Of a stretch of DNA of 64,000 nucleotides, positions 23,507-31,874 are shown one piece after another. Under the pieces are notes generated by a model. It ran no database searches. It was given only the letters and a program-made list of their open reading frames with translations, and was not told the origin of the DNA. Within the stretch, counting starts at the first letter, position 1; the number at the start of each line of letters is the position of its first letter. A program made the translations under genes and the position numbers. Origin of the DNA: Bifidobacterium pullorum DSM 20433 (GTDB taxonomy: Bacteria > Actinomycetota > Actinomycetes > Actinomycetales > Bifidobacteriaceae); assembly GCF_000771405.1 (NCBI RefSeq), contig NZ_JDUI01000001.1:1-64000 (forward strand). The letters run 5' to 3'.

Positions 23507-24022
23507 ATGACTGGGAGAGACTGGCAGGTGACGGTCGATTTCACAACAAGCATCCCCATTGAAGAGGAAACCTTATTTGACCTCATCGAAGAATTCGCGG
23601 AACATGGCGCATCAGCCGCATTGAACCCGGATGGCATGGGGGGCAGCCTGACCATAAGCGTCACAGCAGCCTCCGCCATGGAAGCGATATCCGTAGCACT
23701 CGTCATGTTCTCCGACGCGTCAACATTGAACAGTGCAGACATATCCGGCATCAATGTAATCGAGCAGGACAAGGCTCGCCTGCTCAACCGCGAACCCCTG
23801 TTCCCCAAGGTTGTCGGATATGCCGAAATTGCACGCATGACCGGAGTGTCGCGACAGCGTGCGGCGATGTTTCCCAAGATCGCAACATTCCCCAAGCCCG
23901 TTATTGAGACCTCCCAGGGGCCGCTATATTCGGAGCACGCAGTCGCCGCATGGGCCGCCAAGCGCGGGGCGAAAGCGGGAAGACCCAAAACGGCCGAAGT
24001 CCCCCCGACCCGTGGAGCGTAA
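23507..24022 (+). CDS. HTH-domain partner of the HicA-like protein (candidate antitoxin)
   Basis: A 171-aa protein in two parts. Residues 5-95 look like a ferredoxin-like alpha/beta unit (WQVTVDFTTSIPIEEETLFD, SLTISVTAASAMEAISVAL). Residues 103-160 are an AlpA/MerR-like helix-turn-helix (VGYAEIARMTGVSRQRAAM) followed by a FPKPV wing, AVAAWAAKRG and a GRP tail, a pattern common in actinobacterial DNA-binding proteins. The start has a strong AGGAGG 6 nt upstream. It follows the HicA-like gene after a hairpin. By position it could be the antitoxin and autorepressor, but it is not a classical HicB. Confidence 0.6.
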   Translation: MTGRDWQVTVDFTTSIPIEEETLFDLIEEFAEHGASAALNPDGMGGSLTISVTAASAMEAISVALVMFSDASTLNSADISGINVIEQDKARLLNREPLFPKVVGYAEIARMTGVSRQRAAMFPKIATFPKPVIETSQGPLYSEHAVAAWAAKRGAKAGRPKTAEVPPTRGA

Positions 24023-24190
24023 AGCCAAACGGCATGATCCACACGCCCACTCCGAACAAGCATGGCAACTCGTGACCGACGGCTGCATTTTGGTCGTCGA
24101 GCACCGAATAACCCACCACCGGACACGCAATCTGGCCCATACCCTGGGAAACGCTCGGAAACGTTGGAATACCGGGGTTTTCAGGCAACG

Positions 24191-24220
24191 AAAAAGGGTC
24201 CCGGGCGATGCCCGGAACCC
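24191..24220 (-). terminator. Rho-independent terminator of the tRNA-Ala pair
   Basis: On the minus strand GGGTTCCGGGC and GCCCGGGACCC form an 11-bp stem (one mismatch) with a 3-nt loop, followed by TTTTT. It lies 9 nt past the 3' end of the second tRNA-Ala. Confidence 0.85.
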
Positions 24221-24228
24221 TTAAGATG

Positions 24229-24301
24229 TGGAGCTAAGGGGATTCGAACCCCTGACCCTCTCCATGCCATGGAGATGCGCTACCAGCTGCGCCATAGCCC
24301 C
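24229..24301 (-). tRNA. tRNA-Ala (anticodon GGC), second copy
   Basis: A 73-nt cloverleaf: acceptor GGGGCTA/TAGCTCC, D arm GCGC-AGCTGGTA-GCGC, anticodon stem TCTCC/GGAGA with loop ATGGCAT (anticodon GGC), T arm with TTCGAAT, discriminator A and no encoded CCA. It is identical to the copy at 24334-24406 and followed by a strong terminator. Confidence 0.95.
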
Positions 24302-24333
24302 GTATTCAATTGTGAGAAGCCTTGCGGCTTTCG

Positions 24334-24406
24334 TGGAGCTAAGGGGATTCGAACCCCTGACCCTCTCCATGCCATGGAGATGCGCTACCAGCTGCGCCAT
24401 AGCCCC
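24334..24406 (-). tRNA. tRNA-Ala (anticodon GGC), first copy
   Basis: Identical in all 73 nt to the copy 32 bp downstream. The bases just 5' of both copies are also related (GTATTCAATT versus GTGTTCAGTT on the plus strand), which points to a recent tandem duplication of about 105 bp. Upstream on the minus strand, TTGCTG and TAATGT 17 bp apart (around 24444-24472) could be the promoter. Confidence 0.95.
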
Positions 24407-24547
24407 GTGTTCAGTTCTTGCGCTCTCGAAGAGCCTTAGATACATTACAACACCGTCGCGGATTCAGCAAACCGGCGTGTCGAACCCGTGAACCGCGCAC
24501 GACCTGCAGGTTACGCGGTGCGCCCCTGACCGTCTGGTCTACGAGGT

Positions 24548-25612
24548 TCACGGCTGCGCATCGCCCGTCTGTGCGCCCGTCGTTGCCCCGGTCGTTCCCG
24601 AATCGGCCGCGTGCGAACCGTCCTCCGTCGCACCCGTTCCGTTTGTACCCGTTCCGTTCGCTCCGCCCAAGTCGGTCGACGCGTCCGAAGACGGGTCGCC
24701 ACCGTCATCGGTGCCGCCGCCGGCGTTGTCGCCGGATGCCGCGCCGTCGCTTCCGCCGGTCGCATCCGACGTGTCGGCCTTGTCGCCTACTCCCCCGTTT
24801 GATGTGCCGCCCTGCGTCTCGCCGGCCACGCCGGATTGCTCATCGTCCTGCACGTCGGGCGAGGACACGCTCCCATCCGAACCAGCATCATCGGTCGTGT
24901 CGCCTTCCACGGCGGCGCCATCGGAGGGATCCTTGCCGTCCGTGCCGTCATGCCCGGGCGCCGGCCGTTGCTCCACATGCGACGAGTCGACCCAGTCGCG
25001 CACCACGCTGTCCGTCCCCTGCCCCTGGGTCACCGCCAGGATGATGCCCGCAGTCACACCGACCGCAGCCAGGGCGCTGAGCACGGCGACGGCGATCGCC
25101 GCACGTCCGCCGCCGGTTTGCCGTCCGGACGACCGAGCCCCACCGGCATGGGCCGCAGTGACGCGCCCCGATTCGCCCGACCGCACGCCCGATCGCACGC
25201 CCGTCCGGATGTTCGCCGAGCTTGTGCCGCGCACCGTCCGCCCCACGGTTCCCTGGTCCGCCGACGACACCGGCAGCACGCGCGTGGCTTCGCGCGATTC
25301 GCCGCATGCGGGCATCACGGCCGTCATCGACACGGTTTGCGCACCCGTACCGGTCGCATCCCCCTCGGTGGCCTCGTCTCCGCCGACACCGCCGGGATTG
25401 CGGAACGGCGCGACGTTCTGCAGTTTCTCGGACGAGGCCTTGACCACGTTCTGATAGATCTGCGATACCACCGCGGAGACCACCGAACCGACGGCGACGC
25501 CGATGACCGATCCCGCGATGCCGATCTTCGCGGATAACAGGAACGAGGCGACGGCGGCCAGCGCCCCCGCGCTGAGCTGTGTGACGGACAATCCCTTGAA
25601 GAAGTTTCTCAC
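24548..25612 (-). CDS. Membrane protein with long disordered acidic C-terminal tail
   Basis: A 354-aa protein (GTG start at 25612) of unknown function. Residues 7-60 form a hydrophobic/amphipathic hairpin (LSAGALAAVASFLLSAKIGI, SVIGVAVGSVVSAVVSQIY), residues 60-170 are a polar linker rich in Ser, Arg and Gly, and residues 171-198 are a second membrane segment (AAIAVAVLSALAAVGVTAGI). The last about 155 residues are Gly/Asp/Ser/Thr low-complexity and probably exposed outside. The start is uncertain: the frame is open for 78 codons further, but the upstream part is unlike a protein and GGAAG precedes this GTG. It diverges from the DUF1287 gene. Confidence 0.65.
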   Translation of the reverse strand: MRNFFKGLSVTQLSAGALAAVASFLLSAKIGIAGSVIGVAVGSVVSAVVSQIYQNVVKASSEKLQNVAPFRNPGGVGGDEATEGDATGTGAQTVSMTAVMPACGESREATRVLPVSSADQGTVGRTVRGTSSANIRTGVRSGVRSGESGRVTAAHAGGARSSGRQTGGGRAAIAVAVLSALAAVGVTAGIILAVTQGQGTDSVVRDWVDSSHVEQRPAPGHDGTDGKDPSDGAAVEGDTTDDAGSDGSVSSPDVQDDEQSGVAGETQGGTSNGGVGDKADTSDATGGSDGAASGDNAGGGTDDGGDPSSDASTDLGGANGTGTNGTGATEDGSHAADSGTTGATTGAQTGDAQP

Positions 25613-25837
25613 GGCTTCCGACCGTAGCCACGTTCCTTGCCGATACGCTGGACTTACGCTGAAAGCATCCGAATTTTCACCATACCGTCGCAACGCCCAT
25701 ACCCATACCGAGGTCCGGCCGCCCGCGGCGCCGCCGGTTGTGTCGGAGACGTGACGGATGCCGAAGCCCCACGGAGCCACACCATGGCGCGGTGTAGATT
25801 CGAGGCAGGAACTGCACGTGGAATAGGGGGATATACG

Positions 25838-26605
25838 ATGCACCATGGTTCATTCACGCCGCCGCGCCGCCGTACCGGACGCCGGATCGCGCTGCTGGTC
25901 ACCGCGATCGCCGCGGCTGCGGCGATTATCGCCGGAACCGTCGGGTATCTGGCATCATCCGGCGTCATCACGCCACCGTCCGGCACCGTGGACGCCGCGG
26001 AAGAGTCGATGCGGGAACGTTACCCGATGACGCCGAGCCCCGTGGATTTCGACGGCGACGGCGTGGACGACTACACGGATATCCTCAACGGTGCCCGCAA
26101 GGACGCCGAGGCCGCCCCGACCTACGATGACGGGTATTACCAGGGCGGCTACCCGCCTGCGGACCGGGGCGCCTGCACCGATGTGGTCTGGCGCGCGTTC
26201 GCCGAGGCCGGATACGATCTCAAGGCGATGGTGGACGCCGACATCGCCGCCCATCCCGCCGACTATGCGGACGTCTCGCCCTCACCCGATCCGAACATCG
26301 ACTTCCGCCGCACCGGCGTGCTCGACGTGTTCTTCTCGAAATACGGGCAATCGCTGACCACCGAAACCGCCGACGTGGCCGCCTGGCAGGGCGGGGACAT
26401 CGTGGTGTTCGAGTACACCCGTCATATCGGCGTGGTCTCGGACCTACGGGACAAGGACGGACTGCCGTTCATCATCCACAACATGGGCCAGCGGCAACGC
26501 GAGAACGACTACCTGACGTTCCGCAAGCACATGAGCGTGACCGGCCACTACCGTTTCGACGCCTCGCAGGTCCCGCAGGACGTATTGCGGCCGTGGAACG
26601 GCTAG
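25838..26605 (+). CDS. Membrane-anchored DUF1287 protein
   Basis: A 255-aa protein with a basic N-terminus (PPRRRTGRR), a signal-anchor helix (about residues 17-40) and a DUF1287 domain outside the cell (about 55-255). Within it GACTDVVWRAFAEAGYDLK holds the conserved Cys-Thr-Asp and TRHIGVVSDLR the conserved His, the pair expected of an NlpC/P60-like papain fold. A role in cell-wall hydrolysis or modification is therefore likely but unproven. The start at 25838 follows an AGGGGG site. Convergent with the histidine phosphatase gene across a terminator. Confidence 0.8.
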   Translation: MHHGSFTPPRRRTGRRIALLVTAIAAAAAIIAGTVGYLASSGVITPPSGTVDAAEESMRERYPMTPSPVDFDGDGVDDYTDILNGARKDAEAAPTYDDGYYQGGYPPADRGACTDVVWRAFAEAGYDLKAMVDADIAAHPADYADVSPSPDPNIDFRRTGVLDVFFSKYGQSLTTETADVAAWQGGDIVVFEYTRHIGVVSDLRDKDGLPFIIHNMGQRQRENDYLTFRKHMSVTGHYRFDASQVPQDVLRPWNG

Positions 26606-26649
26606 GCGCACCCCACGCGCCTTCCCCGTCGGTTCACGTACCTGCAGAA

Positions 26650-26693
26650 CGTCGGATGCCCTGGAATCACCTGTGATTCCGGGGCATCCGACG
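26650..26693. terminator. Strong bidirectional terminator
   Basis: A 21-bp stem (26650-26670 with 26673-26693, one T-G pair) and a 2-nt loop lie between the DUF1287 gene (plus) and the histidine phosphatase gene (minus). Confidence 0.75.
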
Positions 26694-26707
26694 ATTCCGT
26701 GCGTCGC

Positions 26708-27409
26708 TCAGCCGAGCGGCGGGTTCTCCCACAGCGGCGTATCGGCGATGGAGGGCCCATGGTTGTATTCCATCAGACGCCACCGCATGCCGCCGTCGCT
26801 CAGATCCAACGGCAGCAGCCGCACCCAATGCGCGTTGCGCATCGACAACACGCTGGCGAAATCGGGGTACGCCTCGCTGATGCCGAGCAGCGTCTGCAGC
26901 GTCTGCGAGATCCACGCCCCGTGCGAGAACACGAACAGGTCGGTGTGTTCGTCGCCCTGTGCGGCCCACTCGGTAATCGCCTCGACGCCGCGACGGCCCA
27001 CGGCCTCCTTCGGTTCGGCGCCGTATTTCATCTCGCCGCCGCGGAATTCGGCCCACGACCGGTAATCCTCCGGATAGCGTTCGGCGAGCTCGTCCACGGC
27101 CACGCCGTCCCATTCGCCGAAGCTGCGCTCGCGCACGCGCGGATCCAACCGCACGTCCAATCCCAGCGGATCGGCGAAGGCGTGCGCGGTGGCGGCGGCA
27201 CGGCCCAGATCGGAGGCGACGACGATGCGGTTCGTTACATCGGGACGACGCTCCACGTACAGTTCACGCAGCGTCTCGCCGGTGCGTTCGACCTGCCAGC
27301 GGCCGACCTCGTCGAGCGGGATGTCGACCTGCCCCTGCAGACGGTGCGCCGCGTTGTACGAGGTGCGGCCGTGACGGACGAGGAAGACGGAACGGACGTG
27401 CTGGCTCAT
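26708..27409 (-). CDS. Histidine phosphatase family protein (phosphoglycerate mutase-like)
   Basis: A 233-aa enzyme of the branch-1 histidine phosphatases. The phospho-accepting His is in FLVRHGRTSYN (residues 9-19), Glu in RERSFGEWDGV, and the second His in FVFSHGAWISQTL. The family covers cofactor-dependent mutases and many phosphatases; the substrate cannot be named. Its ATG overlaps the stop of rsfS by 4 nt, so it is expressed with glmU-rsfS. In actinobacteria a phosphatase next to rsfS is frequently annotated as a glucosyl-3-phosphoglycerate or broad phosphatase. Confidence 0.88.
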   Translation of the reverse strand: MSQHVRSVFLVRHGRTSYNAAHRLQGQVDIPLDEVGRWQVERTGETLRELYVERRPDVTNRIVVASDLGRAAATAHAFADPLGLDVRLDPRVRERSFGEWDGVAVDELAERYPEDYRSWAEFRGGEMKYGAEPKEAVGRRGVEAITEWAAQGDEHTDLFVFSHGAWISQTLQTLLGISEAYPDFASVLSMRNAHWVRLLPLDLSDGGMRWRLMEYNHGPSIADTPLWENPPLG

Positions 27410-27783
27410 GACTCCTCCGGATGTTCAAGCTGCAGGTCGACGGTCGGCTGATCGCGCCACAGGCGTTCGAGCCCGTAGTAGTCGCGCGACTCCTGATGCA
27501 TGATGTGGATGACGAAGTCGCCGTAGTCGAGCAGAATCCACTGCCCCTCGGTCAGGCCTTCGCGCGAACGCGCCGAACGCTTGGTCTTGAGGTACAGGTC
27601 CTTCTCCACTTCCTCGGCGATGGCGAGCACCTGGCGTTCGTTCGAGGCTGAGGCGATCATCATCACCTCGGTGAAGGCGAGCAGGTCGGTCACGTCGAAG
27701 GCCACGATGTCCGAGGCCTTGAGCCGGTCGGCGGCCGTGGCGGCGATGCGGATCGCGTCGATGGTGGTGTGCGCTGCGGTCAT
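27406..27783 (-). CDS. rsfS: Ribosome silencing factor RsfS
   Basis: A 125-aa RsfS/RsfA (Iojap) protein, which binds L14 of the 50S subunit and blocks 70S assembly when nutrients are short. The family core DIVAFDVTDLLAFTEVMMIA ... NERQVLAIAEEVE and GQWILLDYGDFVIHIMHQESRDYYGLERLW is complete. The start at 27783 lies 4 nt after the glmU stop, with GGGAG upstream. Gene order glmU-rsfS-phosphatase gives one operon. Confidence 0.94.
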   Translation of the reverse strand: MTAAHTTIDAIRIAATAADRLKASDIVAFDVTDLLAFTEVMMIASASNERQVLAIAEEVEKDLYLKTKRSARSREGLTEGQWILLDYGDFVIHIMHQESRDYYGLERLWRDQPTVDLQLEHPEES

Positions 27784-27787
27784 CGGC

Positions 27788-29170
27788 TCAGCGCTCCCAA
27801 GCGGGCTTCCAGCCCTCGACCACATGCTGCGTGTTCTCGGAGTAGACCATCGCGTCGTCCGGCACGGTGTGGCGGATGACGGAACCGGCGCCGGAGGTCA
27901 CGTTGTCGCCGACCTCGACGGGGGCCACGAACAGATTGCCCGCGCCGATGTGCACGTTGGAGCCGACCTTGGTGCGGTGCTTGTGCACGCCGTCGTAGTT
28001 GGCGGTGATCGTGCCGCCGCCGATGTTCGTGTGCTCGCCGAGTTCGGCGTCGCCCACGTAGCTCAGGTGCGGCACCTTGGTGCCGTCGCCGATGTGCGCG
28101 TTCTTCATCTCCACGAACGCGCCGGCCTTGGACCCCACACCCAGGTCGTTGCCGGGGCGCAGATAGGTCCACGGCCCGATAGTGGCCTCCGCGCCGATAT
28201 GCGTGCCCTGGATGCGGGAGCGTTCGACGGTGGCGCCCTCGTCGACGACCGCGTCGATCAGCGTGGTGTACGGGCCGACGACCGCGCCCTCGCCGATGAC
28301 CGTATGCCCCTGCAGGAATGAGCCGGGCAGGATGGTGGCGTCGCGGGCGATTTCGACATCGTCCTCGATCCACGTGGTCTCCGGGTCGAGGATGGTCACG
28401 CCCTCGCGCATCCAGCGTTCGCAGACGCGACGGTTGTACGCCTTGGACAGCGCGGCGAGCTGCACGCGGTCGTTGACGCCTTCCACGCTCAGCGGGTCGG
28501 GCGCGGCGAACGCGCCGACCTTGCCGTCGGCCTTGGCCATCTCCAACGCGTCGGTCAGGTAGAACTCGCCCTGCGCGTTATCCGACTTGAGTCCGGCGAT
28601 GGACTTGGCCAGCACGGCGGCGTCGAACACGTAGACGGAGGTGTTGACCTCCTTGACGGCGAGTTCGCTGCTGTTGGCGTCCTTCTGTTCCACGATGCGC
28701 AGCACGTTGCCGTCGCTGTCGCGGATGATGCGCCCGTATCCGGTCGGGTCGTCGAGGATGGTGGTCAGCACGGTGGCGCCATTGCCGCTGGTTTCGTGGA
28801 AGGCGAGCAGGTCGCGCAGGGTGCCCGCGTCGAGCAGCGGCATATCGGAGGCCGCGATGAGCACGGGGCCGTCGAGCTCGCCGCGTTCGGCCAGCTGGGT
28901 CATCGCGCATTGCACGGCGCGGCCGGTGCCGGGGATGTCGTCCTGGTTGACGATTTCGACATGCTCGTCGTACGAGCGCGCCGCCGCGGCCACACGCTCG
29001 GCCTGATAGTGCACGACGACGGCGAGTGTGGACGGCGACTGTGCGGCCACGGAAGCCATGACACGCTCGAGGAAGGTCTTGCCGGCAAAGGTGTGCAGCA
29101 CCTTCGGGGTGTTCGAACGCATGCGGGTGCCCTCGCCGGCGGCGAGGATGATGGCGGCGGATAATGCCAT
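27788..29170 (-). CDS. glmU: Bifunctional UDP-GlcNAc pyrophosphorylase / GlcN-1-P acetyltransferase
   Basis: A 460-aa GlmU that makes UDP-N-acetylglucosamine for peptidoglycan. The N-terminal uridyltransferase has IILAAGEGTRMRSNTPKVLH (residues 6-25), and the C-terminal left-handed beta-helix (about 245-450) shows hexapeptide repeats, with GGGTITANYDGVHKHRT carrying the conserved Lys/His/Tyr active-site region. ATG at 29170 is preferred (GGAGC upstream); another ATG lies 4 codons earlier. It is the first gene after tRNA-Gln and is followed by rsfS. Confidence 0.96.
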   Translation of the reverse strand: MALSAAIILAAGEGTRMRSNTPKVLHTFAGKTFLERVMASVAAQSPSTLAVVVHYQAERVAAAARSYDEHVEIVNQDDIPGTGRAVQCAMTQLAERGELDGPVLIAASDMPLLDAGTLRDLLAFHETSGNGATVLTTILDDPTGYGRIIRDSDGNVLRIVEQKDANSSELAVKEVNTSVYVFDAAVLAKSIAGLKSDNAQGEFYLTDALEMAKADGKVGAFAAPDPLSVEGVNDRVQLAALSKAYNRRVCERWMREGVTILDPETTWIEDDVEIARDATILPGSFLQGHTVIGEGAVVGPYTTLIDAVVDEGATVERSRIQGTHIGAEATIGPWTYLRPGNDLGVGSKAGAFVEMKNAHIGDGTKVPHLSYVGDAELGEHTNIGGGTITANYDGVHKHRTKVGSNVHIGAGNLFVAPVEVGDNVTSGAGSVIRHTVPDDAMVYSENTQHVVEGWKPAWER

Positions 29171-29238
29171 GGTATGCTCCATTCCCTCGTGGATTCGCCT
29201 GAGGCGACGGCCGCGAGGGCCACCGCCCCGGCAACAAG

Positions 29239-29309
29239 CTCCCCCACCTGGACTCGAACCAAGACAAAGGGTTCCAAAGACCCGTGTGCTGCCATTACAC
29301 CATGGGGGA
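29239..29309 (-). tRNA. tRNA-Gln (anticodon TTG)
   Basis: A 71-nt cloverleaf: acceptor TCCCCCA/TGGGGGA, discriminator G and no encoded CCA; anticodon loop CTTTGGA gives TTG (Gln); T arm CTTGG-TTCGAGT-CCAGG. The U1 start and G73 fit bacterial tRNA-Gln. Same strand as glmU, 69 bp upstream of it. Confidence 0.93.
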
Positions 29310-29337
29310 ACGGCGGAACGAATCCCGCCAAGTGTTC

Positions 29338-29365
29338 ATTATGCCATACGGCTGGACCACGTCAA
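29338..29365 (-). promoter_or_regulatory. Promoter of tRNA-Gln
   Basis: On the minus strand TTGACG (29360-29365) and CATAAT (29338-29343) are 16 bp apart, which puts the transcription start near 29331, about 22 nt before the tRNA. It may also serve glmU, as no terminator separates the two. Confidence 0.65.
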
Positions 29366-29425
29366 CCGATTCCGCGGGTTGCCCCGTGGTTCCGGGGGCC
29401 ACGCGGCACGGTCCGGCGCATGCCG

Positions 29426-30448
29426 TCAGGCGAACAGGAAGCCCTGCCCGTGATGCTCGGGATACGTGTCGAACAGTTCGGCGACCGAGCCGTCCTCGAA
29501 CACGGCGCGGATGGCGCTGGCCAGCAGCGGCGCGATCGACAGCACGGTCAGGCCGTCCCAACGCTTCTCCTCCGGGATCGGCACCGTGTCGGTCAGCACG
29601 ACCTCGCGCGCGCCGCAGTCCCGGAGCCGTTCCACGGCCGGGCCGGACAGCACGCCGTGCGTGGCGACGACGGTCACGGACTTGGCGCCCGACTCGCGCA
29701 GCACCTTGCAGGCGCCCGCGATGGTGCCGGCGGTGTCGATCAGGTCGTCGACGAGCACGCAATCCTTGCCTTCGACGTCACCGACCACGCGGTTGGCGAC
29801 GGCGCGGTTCGGACGGGTGATGTCGCGCGTCTTGTGCACGAAGGCCAGCGGACCGCCGCCCAGGCGCTGCGCCCACTGCTCGGCCACGCGGATGCGGCCG
29901 GCGTCCGGGGAGACGACAGTGACGTTGTCCAGCTGGTTGAGGAAACGGTCACGGATGTAGTCGACCAGCACCGGCATCGCGATCAGATGGTCGACCGGAC
30001 CGTCGAAGAAGCCCTGCGACTGCGCGGCGTGCAGGTCGACCGACATGATGCGGTCGGCGCCGGCGGTCTTCAGCAGGTCGAACATCAGACGGCAGGAGAT
30101 CGGCTCGCGCCCGCGGTGCTTCTTGTCCTGACGCGAATAGCCGAGCAGCGGGCAGACCGCCGTGATGGAACGCGCGGAGGCGCGCTTCAGCGCGTCGATC
30201 ATGATGAGCTGCTCCATGATCGACTTGTTGATCGGATTGGCATGGCTCTGCAGGACGAAGACGTCCGCGCCGCGCACTGATTCGGTGTAGCGCACGTACA
30301 TCTCGCCGTTGGCGAAGTCGTAGGCGGTGGTCTCCAGGACATCGATGCCGAGCTGCTCGGCCACGTCGACGGCCAGCTTGGGGTGGGTACGCCCCGTGAC
30401 GAGAATGAGGTTCTTATCGGGCTTGCCTGCAAGGATTGCGCTCACCAT
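29426..30448 (-). CDS. prs: Ribose-phosphate pyrophosphokinase
   Basis: A 340-aa PRPP synthase that makes 5-phosphoribosyl diphosphate from ribose 5-phosphate and ATP for nucleotide, His and Trp synthesis. It has the class I features: RPPK signature DLHAAQSQGFF (about residues 137-147), catalytic-loop KHRGREPIS and PRPP-binding loop CVLVDDLIDTAGTI (about 221-234). The ATG at 30448 has GGAGA only 3 nt away; the GTG directly after it would be better spaced, so the start may be one codon later. It is monocistronic; TAGACT near 30493 is a possible -10. Confidence 0.96.
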   Translation of the reverse strand: MVSAILAGKPDKNLILVTGRTHPKLAVDVAEQLGIDVLETTAYDFANGEMYVRYTESVRGADVFVLQSHANPINKSIMEQLIMIDALKRASARSITAVCPLLGYSRQDKKHRGREPISCRLMFDLLKTAGADRIMSVDLHAAQSQGFFDGPVDHLIAMPVLVDYIRDRFLNQLDNVTVVSPDAGRIRVAEQWAQRLGGGPLAFVHKTRDITRPNRAVANRVVGDVEGKDCVLVDDLIDTAGTIAGACKVLRESGAKSVTVVATHGVLSGPAVERLRDCGAREVVLTDTVPIPEEKRWDGLTVLSIAPLLASAIRAVFEDGSVAELFDTYPEHHGQGFLFA

Positions 30449-30576
30449 GTCTCCAAACGTGCGTTTCGCTGAAGTGGACTGAACCTTAGTCTAACCATGT
30501 GCGCCGACGTGCGACACGGCCGGACGACGCCGACCGCACTTCGATTGGTATCGTTCACATCGGCGGAATCCCGCCC

Positions 30577-31308
30577 TTAGTGTTCCGACCTCCGCCGGTA
30601 CAGGCCGTGCTTGCCGATGTACTGGACCACGCCGTCGGGCACCAGGTACCAGACCGGTTCGTCGTGCGCGGCGCGGCGGCGCACGTCCGTGGACGAGATC
30701 GACAGCGCGGGAATCTCCAACGTGTCGACCTTGCCTTCGGGCAGATGCGCGCCCTCGGCGCCGGAGTATCCGGGCCGGGTCACCGCCACGAAGTGCGCGA
30801 GGTCCCACATCAGTTCGGCGTCCTTCCATTGCATGATCTCGGCCACGGCGTCCGCGCCGGTGATGAAGAACAGCTCCGCATCGGGATGCTGGGCGCGGAT
30901 GTCACGCAACGTGTCGATGGTGTAGGTGATGCCGGGGCGGTCGATGTCCACGCGGGAGACCGTGAACTTCGGGTTCGACGCCGTGGCGATCACCGTCATC
31001 AGGTACCGGTCCTCGGCGTTGGTCACGCGTTTGTCGAGCTTGAACACCGGACGGCCGGTCGGCACGAAGATCACCTCGTCCAGGTCGTAGACCCAGGACA
31101 CCTCCGAGGCCGCCACCAGATGCCCGTTGTGAATCGGGTCGAAGGTGCCGCCCATGATGCCGATGCGCGGTCGGCTGTGCCAGTTGCCGCGGGCCGACAG
31201 CTTGCCCTTGCCGGGCGCGTGCACGCTCTGTGCCGTGTCCGCGGGCAGCAGGTCGGACATCCGACGTTCCGACTCCCCCATCGCCTCTGCATCCGCTACC
31301 AGCGTCAT
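30577..31308 (-). CDS. nadD: Nicotinate-nucleotide adenylyltransferase
   Basis: A 243-aa NadD, which adenylates nicotinate mononucleotide in NAD synthesis. The nucleotidyl-transferase motif [15 protein letters not shown] (residues 49-63) and the ISSTDVRRR motif (about 203-211) are intact. The first 45 residues are an extra, poorly conserved extension; a start at ATG 17 or later cannot be excluded, but the ATG at 31308 overlaps the upstream stop by 4 nt. It ends the operon proA - unknown - nadD. Confidence 0.93.
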   Translation of the reverse strand: MTLVADAEAMGESERRMSDLLPADTAQSVHAPGKGKLSARGNWHSRPRIGIMGGTFDPIHNGHLVAASEVSWVYDLDEVIFVPTGRPVFKLDKRVTNAEDRYLMTVIATASNPKFTVSRVDIDRPGITYTIDTLRDIRAQHPDAELFFITGADAVAEIMQWKDAELMWDLAHFVAVTRPGYSGAEGAHLPEGKVDTLEIPALSISSTDVRRRAAHDEPVWYLVPDGVVQYIGKHGLYRRRSEH

Positions 31309-31874
31309 ACGACGTCGCCCCCCTCGGCATCGGCCTGCCGGCCGTCGGCCTCGCGCGTCTCGCGTTCGACCCCGTCGACGGTGGCGATGCCGCTGTTCGC
31401 GTCGATGCGGTCCATATCCTCATCCCACTCGTCCTGCACGACCTGCCGGATCTCCGCGAACGTCGGCAACGGGAAGTCGGGCTGGTATAGTCCGCGGATC
31501 ACGGCGACGCATGCGGTGACCTTGACCAGCGTATCGGTCATGCCGTCGATGTCGCCGTCGCGCTCCTGCCTGCGGAACGCCAGGATATGCCGCTCCATCA
31601 GCGACATCTGGGTCTTGACCTCCGCCAGCTGGCGTTCGTCGAGGTCGACGACCTCCCGCGAGTCGTTTTCGGGCCATCCGATCAGCACCGCATCCGCGTA
31701 TTCGAGCGAGGCGCGCTGCCCCGCCGTGGCGATGCCGTCCTCGATCTGCACGAGGAACACATACCGCACCAGGCTCAGTCGTTCCGAGGCGATGCGCAGA
31801 TCGAGGCGTGGGTCGCCCAGATCGGCGTCCCAGGGGTTCATCGTCTCGTTGTTGTCCGGCCGTTCGTCGCTCAT
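31305..31874 (-). CDS. Conserved hypothetical protein between proA and nadD
   Basis: A 189-aa acidic, soluble protein without recognised domain. The centre (about residues 25-150) is helical: [61 protein letters not shown]. The last 30 residues are charged and probably disordered. It overlaps both proA and nadD by 4 nt, so its stoichiometry is tied to those two enzymes. There is no Cys and no signal peptide. Confidence 0.75.
   Translation of the reverse strand: MSDERPDNNETMNPWDADLGDPRLDLRIASERLSLVRYVFLVQIEDGIATAGQRASLEYADAVLIGWPENDSREVVDLDERQLAEVKTQMSLMERHILAFRRQERDGDIDGMTDTLVKVTACVAVIRGLYQPDFPLPTFAEIRQVVQDEWDEDMDRIDANSGIATVDGVERETREADGRQADAEGGDVV

Noticed and set aside
24023-24190. Attachment-site remnant after the HTH gene
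   Set aside because: No copy of the tRNA-Ala 3' end was found outside the two tRNAs, and no integrase gene.
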